DNA from: Anopheles merus
Taxonomy: Eukaryota; Arthropoda; Insecta; Diptera; Culicidae
Length of the DNA stretch: 64,000 nucleotides
Direction of reading: 5' to 3'
Assembly: GCF_017562075.2 (NCBI RefSeq)
Contig: NC_054083.1
Coordinates: 50,439,942 to 50,503,941, forward strand
Shown one piece after another: positions 59,001-64,000 of the stretch. The notes beneath the pieces are model-generated. The model was not told the origin of the DNA and ran no database searches. It saw only the letters and a list, made by a program, of their open reading frames with translations. The position numbers and the translations under genes were made by a program. Numbering within the stretch: the first letter of the stretch is position 1; each line of letters opens with the position of its first letter.

Positions 59001-62000
59001 GAACGTTCATCTGGAGATAAAGAACGCATCCGCGCACAGGCACACACATGATCGAGTAAGGGTGCGAGCTACTGGATGATAGGAGCAGAAAGCCTTCTGG
59101 CATGCGTGTCTGTGTCTGCTGGTGCGTGTGGAAAACATTCTTTGCCACTCGGCGGCGGTTAACATTGGCGTTGTTCCAATCCGTTGGCTTAAGCTACACG
59201 ACAGTACGCGCACGAGATCGTGCGGAGCAGAGAGATCGTGTGCCGGTCATAATGCGCGCGGTAATGATGGTGCATTTTTATGCTAGATATGATTCTTGTT
59301 TGTCCTGGATTACTTAATGGGTGGACTGGTAGAGGAGGCTCTACCACAATAGCTCCACAGTGCGTTCTAAACCATGTCAAATGGGGCAAGCAATAACACT
59401 AACGCGAAGGTTCGTGCGGTGCGTTTGCTATAAATGAATGTTTAATTTAATTAGCTGCACAAGACGGACGCAGCACCACGCGGATACGCACACGCGGTGG
59501 GAGTACGCGTCAAACGCCGATCCACCGAATCCTCCCGCTTCCAAAACGATGGAGACTTCGGCGGCGGGTCCATTTCGCGGATTGTTTCAAGCTACGAAGT
59601 CGCCCCGCGAAGTTGGTGCTATTATTAGGCCGCGGCGCAAATGAGTGGACCCCGTACAGAGAGCGTATAGTCGACGTTTAAAGCCCTCTTAAATCGAGCG
59701 ACAGAGAGTGTGTTTGATGTTGTGCACTGGTTGTTCCCTTTCCTCCCGAAGCGGGCCACATTTTCGGGAAGATTCATGGAGAAGCAGGGGAGCCATAATT
59801 GATATGAGTTATGATAGTTTCGAGTGCAGTTCCGAAGGTAATTGGTTTGAACTTTTCGGAAGCCATTGGACCCGGGAAAGCCCCCTTTACGTTATTGCGG
59901 TGGCCTTTTGAGAGATTTCTCACCGCCCTAGTTGTTGGGGGAGAAGTACAGTTTACAGCCTCTTGTGTGTGTGTGTGTGTGTGGGGGTTTTTTGGTGGAG
60001 AATAGCATAACAACGTCCTCCTCTTATACAGCTGCACTCCAAATCTTAAGTGCTTTCGAATACTGACTCCTCCGAATACAACTTTTTGGCTTAGTGAAGG
60101 TGTGTGTGATGATTTATCGTTTGAATGGGAGCGAACCGTTTTGATAATGTGAATATGCGGTAGTAGCAGAATAGTAGAGGGTTTTATTTCCTAATCTACT
60201 GTTGGAGCTCGTAAAACGAAAGGCATAAAAATGGCGTAGAAGAACACACGCGGGAGACACGCGCAGTTGTGGAGCTAATCGGTTAAGATTTGAAATGACT
60301 CCGTGAGAGCTGCAGGATTTATTTGTTGGAACTCTCTTGTTTAGGTGTGATTTGTGGTCATTTTTTGTTGTTGGGGGGGGAATGGGTTTTGTACGGAAGA
60401 AGATACGACCAAGAATTAATTACCATTTTAAAGGCTAATTTGGAATAAACGGTAGTTTTTGTGTCACAAATTATGAGGTGTTGAGAGAAACAGAGGCTGG
60501 ATGAAGATTTTGAGATGAGATTGTGTACAAACTCCACAGGATTCATATCGCTTGTGGTTAGCGAACATTTTTGGGAAAACACTTCCAATTAGTGTTCCAA
60601 CTGCACAACGAAAATTGAAACCACCAACCAATGATAAATCAACCAAACCGTGAAGGGGTTAAAAGGCTTCGCTCATTATCCTCCTCGTCGTCCGGAAACT
60701 CCAATTAGTTCGATTGCTCACACAACCACCATTCGATACGTCAATAAAATAATGCTTTTATTGCCAGTGAAAGTCACACTTGCATTTTTAATAACCACCC
60801 CTCTTGCAGGAGGGAAAGGTCTACCATGTGCTTGCCCATGTGTGTTGTTCACCTTTACAATAATTCGGCAATGGGTTTTACGTACGCCCAAAATAATAAT
60901 AATAAAAATACAACTCCTATATGGCTGCAATCCACACGTGCCCCTCTCTTTTAACGACGGGAAGCCGACGTTGGGGGAAGTTAAAACAGTAACTACACGG
61001 TAGAGCTAAACCACGGGAAAGTAAAGCAAATGAGACAGGGCAGAAAAATTAAGCTGCTCAAATCCTTCCTTCAGCTTCCTTTCACGCTCTGTTTTCTTGT
61101 TAGTTATTGTGTGTGTGTTGACTTCGTATGTGCACCCGCGGTGTGTGGTTTATTGGTATCAGTTTCACTTTTGTCCACGTGTTGCTGGAGGATGTAAGGT
61201 GGGAAAGGCACAGGCTGGTGGAGACATGTTGTTTTTATAATGTTCGATTACTTATGTGAACATATGGGCTCTGGTGTACGAAAGCTCCCCATGTCAGTCT
61301 CTCTGTTACACGATACGTGATCTCACATCGGGCTGTGGGTCTATAGAGTAGTGTAGTAGAGGCACTTGCTATAATCAACAGACCATAAATTAATGCTGCC
61401 CGCTCGTGGCCCGAAAAAGGTTAATAGATGCTCGCACATTAGGAAGCGCGTTTGGCTGCGGACTTCTCTGACGGACCACTGACCTTCATCATTGCTGCCC
61501 CGTCAATCAACCCTGCCTAAAGGGAGTGCAAAACAAACCCCAAAGCTGATTGGTACGTTCGATAGGAGGGTGCAAAGTGCCTCGCGCCGCAGTACGCTTA
61601 ACGATTCGCCTTGAGTCACTATTTTCGGAAGCCTTCTTTTCGATTCCACCCCGGGTTGAAGGACGCCTGAAGAGAGACCCGACAGCGGTAGAAGGGAGCG
61701 AGTGGTTGCTAAAATGCTTCTTGTGTTGTTTTTATTGGAGAGTTGTCTTCCTAACTAAAGCCTGGTACCCTTTTCGTTCGCAACTGCCTGATTCGCATGC
61801 AGATCTGGTCCGTTTCTGTGTGTGTACGGGATGTTGTTTACGGAAAACGGGGGCTAGTTGTGAAAAGGTATCGATTTACGGGGCTGCTGTACGTGACACA
61901 GGCGGGCTCTCAAGTAGGTCAGACGTCTTCCACGCGCTCCTCTCTCGCGTGCTCACTCGCTCTGTTGGGCAGCTGGACCTACCCTAACCTCAATGTCCGG

Positions 62001-64000
62001 GAGATGTCCGGCAACGACGGCGCAGCGTGCGGTGTACTTTCTTCATCGCCTCGCCGCTGCTACAGTTGCTACAGAAACACATAAAGAAAGAAACAGTTGG
62101 GTCAGTGAGAGTAAACGCGCCCGTGTGTGCGCGTGTATGTCAGTGAAGGGTGTGAAATCAATTATCACAAGCGCGAATCGTGATTGGAATACTTTCGACC
62201 CCCAGAGAGATGTTGTAAACTGTGGTGCTTCTTTCCACCCGGACCCCATTTCCTCGGCACAGGTCAGCAGCAGCCATGTGGAGCAACCACCGATGGCATT
62301 TACTTACCTACTGAAGGCCACACCTGAAGCAGGAACAGAGTGGCCGTCTTGTGGTTTGTGTTTATTTTTTGGTGTTTTCATGACTCAGCTCTGCCGGCGT
62401 CGAGCGATCGTTCCTTTGCGAGGAAAAGGTGAACGGATAGGATTGATTACGCACGGGACAGCGAGTCAAAAGTTGGACGAAAATAGTTCACCAAGCCCGT
62501 CGTTAGTGCAAGACTAAATGAGTGCAAGAATTTCATCCTTCCTCCTTCTGTGTCTTTGTACGGTGCGCGGCAAAATCCGATTAGAAGCGGAGTTTTCAGT
62601 CTTGCTGTCGCCAGTGAGATAGTTTTCTTTTATTTTCCTTTCGGTATTTGGGCTGTCTTTCCTAGCCTTACCCTCCCCAGTTCCCAGGCCGATGCGCAAT
62701 TGCAGCAATGTCTGGTCAATGTCTCAACCTCCGGCGAAGCAAGAAGGTACACACTGCTCGGTGAAGGTTCCGCCCGACCGAGTGGGGCATGCGTTCGGAA
62801 CGATTTTTCTTTTCACCGTACAATATCAAAAAGCAATGCAGGGAATACAAATTCAAGCAACAAACTAAGCTGCTGGCTGCAACTGCACACAGCTGCAATC
62901 GGTAGAAGCGTGCTTTTAGTACAAATTTTTAGGGACGAATCGAAAACTTTTCGATTTTTTTGTTCGGCGCTTTGCTGCCATTGGCGCCAGTGACGCAGGT
63001 GACTGTAGGTTTGCTTGCCTTCCCCCTTGGCCTTTCCAGTGTGGCAATCTGATTAAGATCTGCAATAGCAAGAAGACACGAGGCGCAATGGCAATAGGTA
63101 GGTCAGAAAAGTTTTATCCGACGCTTCGCTTCTGCGGCGCAACTTTTGCACAACTTACTACGAACGAGCGGGGATTGAAACGCAAACGAAGTTATAGTTG
63201 GGCTCCAATATTGGATTGGGTTTGATTGAATCGATTGATTTAAATCAATGAAATTAACTGCTCGAGGGAGAGGCAGCGCGAGAATGTAAACGCCGATCGT
63301 TGGTTTCGGATTGAAATTGGGATTTGAAAAATGGGTTTTAAAGGTACGAAATGATAGTTGTTTGAGTTTTATCCTAGTCACGGCACCAAAGATGTATAGA
63401 AGAGCTACTTCTAGGCTACTGCTCTGCTAAGTGACCTTTGCAAACTCCCCACTGAATGCCATTTTCTTCAGCAGCAACCACAACAGTATCTGCTACAAGT
63501 TATTGCACTCGCGAAACTCTTTCCGCTCCATTTCGGCATTCCGTTCGCATTCCAGAGCCAAAGTTGCAAAAGAGCCAAAATAAACCGCACGCTGCTACAA
63601 CCCCCCTAACGCTGTTTGTCTATTTGTGTGTGTGTGTGTGTGTGTGTCTGTGCTTGCAGCTCTTGTGGCGTCCCAAAAAAACACACCATCGCTCTCCTCC
63701 CTGTGCAGAGCATATATTTTTAATGCACAAACACACCGCGGGACCCCCATCATCACCTAACGCCACGCAGTTTAGGTGTGTGTGAGTTAGTTCGGTCGAA
63801 AAAAGAACAACTTGCACCATCGAAATGCATGCACACCCAACAGGCACACACAGATTTATGCTGTGGCGGTGGATTTTTCAGTCGGGACGTGTGTTGTGGT
63901 CGCGTGGAACGTGCTGCCGTCGTAACCGTGTAGCGTTAGAAGCATTTTCGTTATGTTGAGCGGAGTGGAGACACTGCCGCTGCTGGCAGCGTTCCATCTG

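Larger units (their letters stand above)
48353..64000 (+). other. Presumed long intron or intergenic DNA, no coding exon seen
   Basis: Both strands were read and no domain or conserved coding exon was found. Open frames here are short and compositionally plain. Apart from the MITE, SINE-like fragments and recursive splice site listed separately, I see only simple repeats such as (GT)9 near 59965 and (GT)n near 63625. The strong donor at 48353 suggests it belongs to a long intron. Confidence 0.4.

Overview
The window looks like nuclear DNA of a dipteran insect, most likely an Anopheles mosquito. This is an inference from three intron-bearing genes whose proteins resemble insect orthologues, from short introns of about 70-180 bp beside very long first introns, from dense (AC)n, (GT)n and (GA)n microsatellites, and from several small inverted-repeat transposons. 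No prokaryotic features are present.

Layout. Positions 1-960 hold weak, broken minus-strand open frames of unknown identity. Positions 1000-3413 are a GT-rich leader of the ribosomal protein S6 kinase gene (S6k, plus strand). Its ATG is at 3414 and its first coding exon carries only the TOS motif. A 21.2 kb first intron (3495-24683) holds a decayed Tc1-like transposon with long inverted repeats, a hAT-like MITE with a perfect 8-bp target duplication, two other MITE-like elements and three long microsatellites. Nine compact exons (24684-27047) encode the kinase and its C-terminal tail. A 3'UTR with its own intron follows. Between S6k and the next gene sits a full-length 6036-bp BEL/Pao LTR retrotransposon (30719-36754). 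It has a GTGAC target duplication and LTRs that differ by one base, but its coding frame is broken at two places.

A three-exon tektin gene (38003-39384, plus) follows, with an RFX X-box match about 115 bp upstream. The region 39411-42371 has no protein gene and probably contains the Bre1 3'UTR; it also carries a second X-box match, a palindrome and an 82-nt hairpin. Bre1 (42372-46052, minus) encodes the RING E3 ligase for histone H2B and runs convergently with tektin. Upstream of Bre1 a putative noncoding plus-strand exon ends in a strong donor at 48352. The last 15.6 kb has no recognisable coding exon and is best read as the start of a very long intron. It contains a good match to a zero-length recursive splice site at 56058, a 427-bp palindromic MITE and tRNA-like SINE fragments.

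The three genes share no pathway: S6k acts downstream of TOR, tektin belongs to axonemal doublet microtubules, and Bre1 acts in transcription-coupled chromatin marking. I found no clear new multi-gene system. The observations most worth following are the S6k stop codon split by an intron, the ciliary X-box at tektin, the recursive splice site, the frame-broken but young BEL element, the hairpin, and the transposons with exact target duplications.
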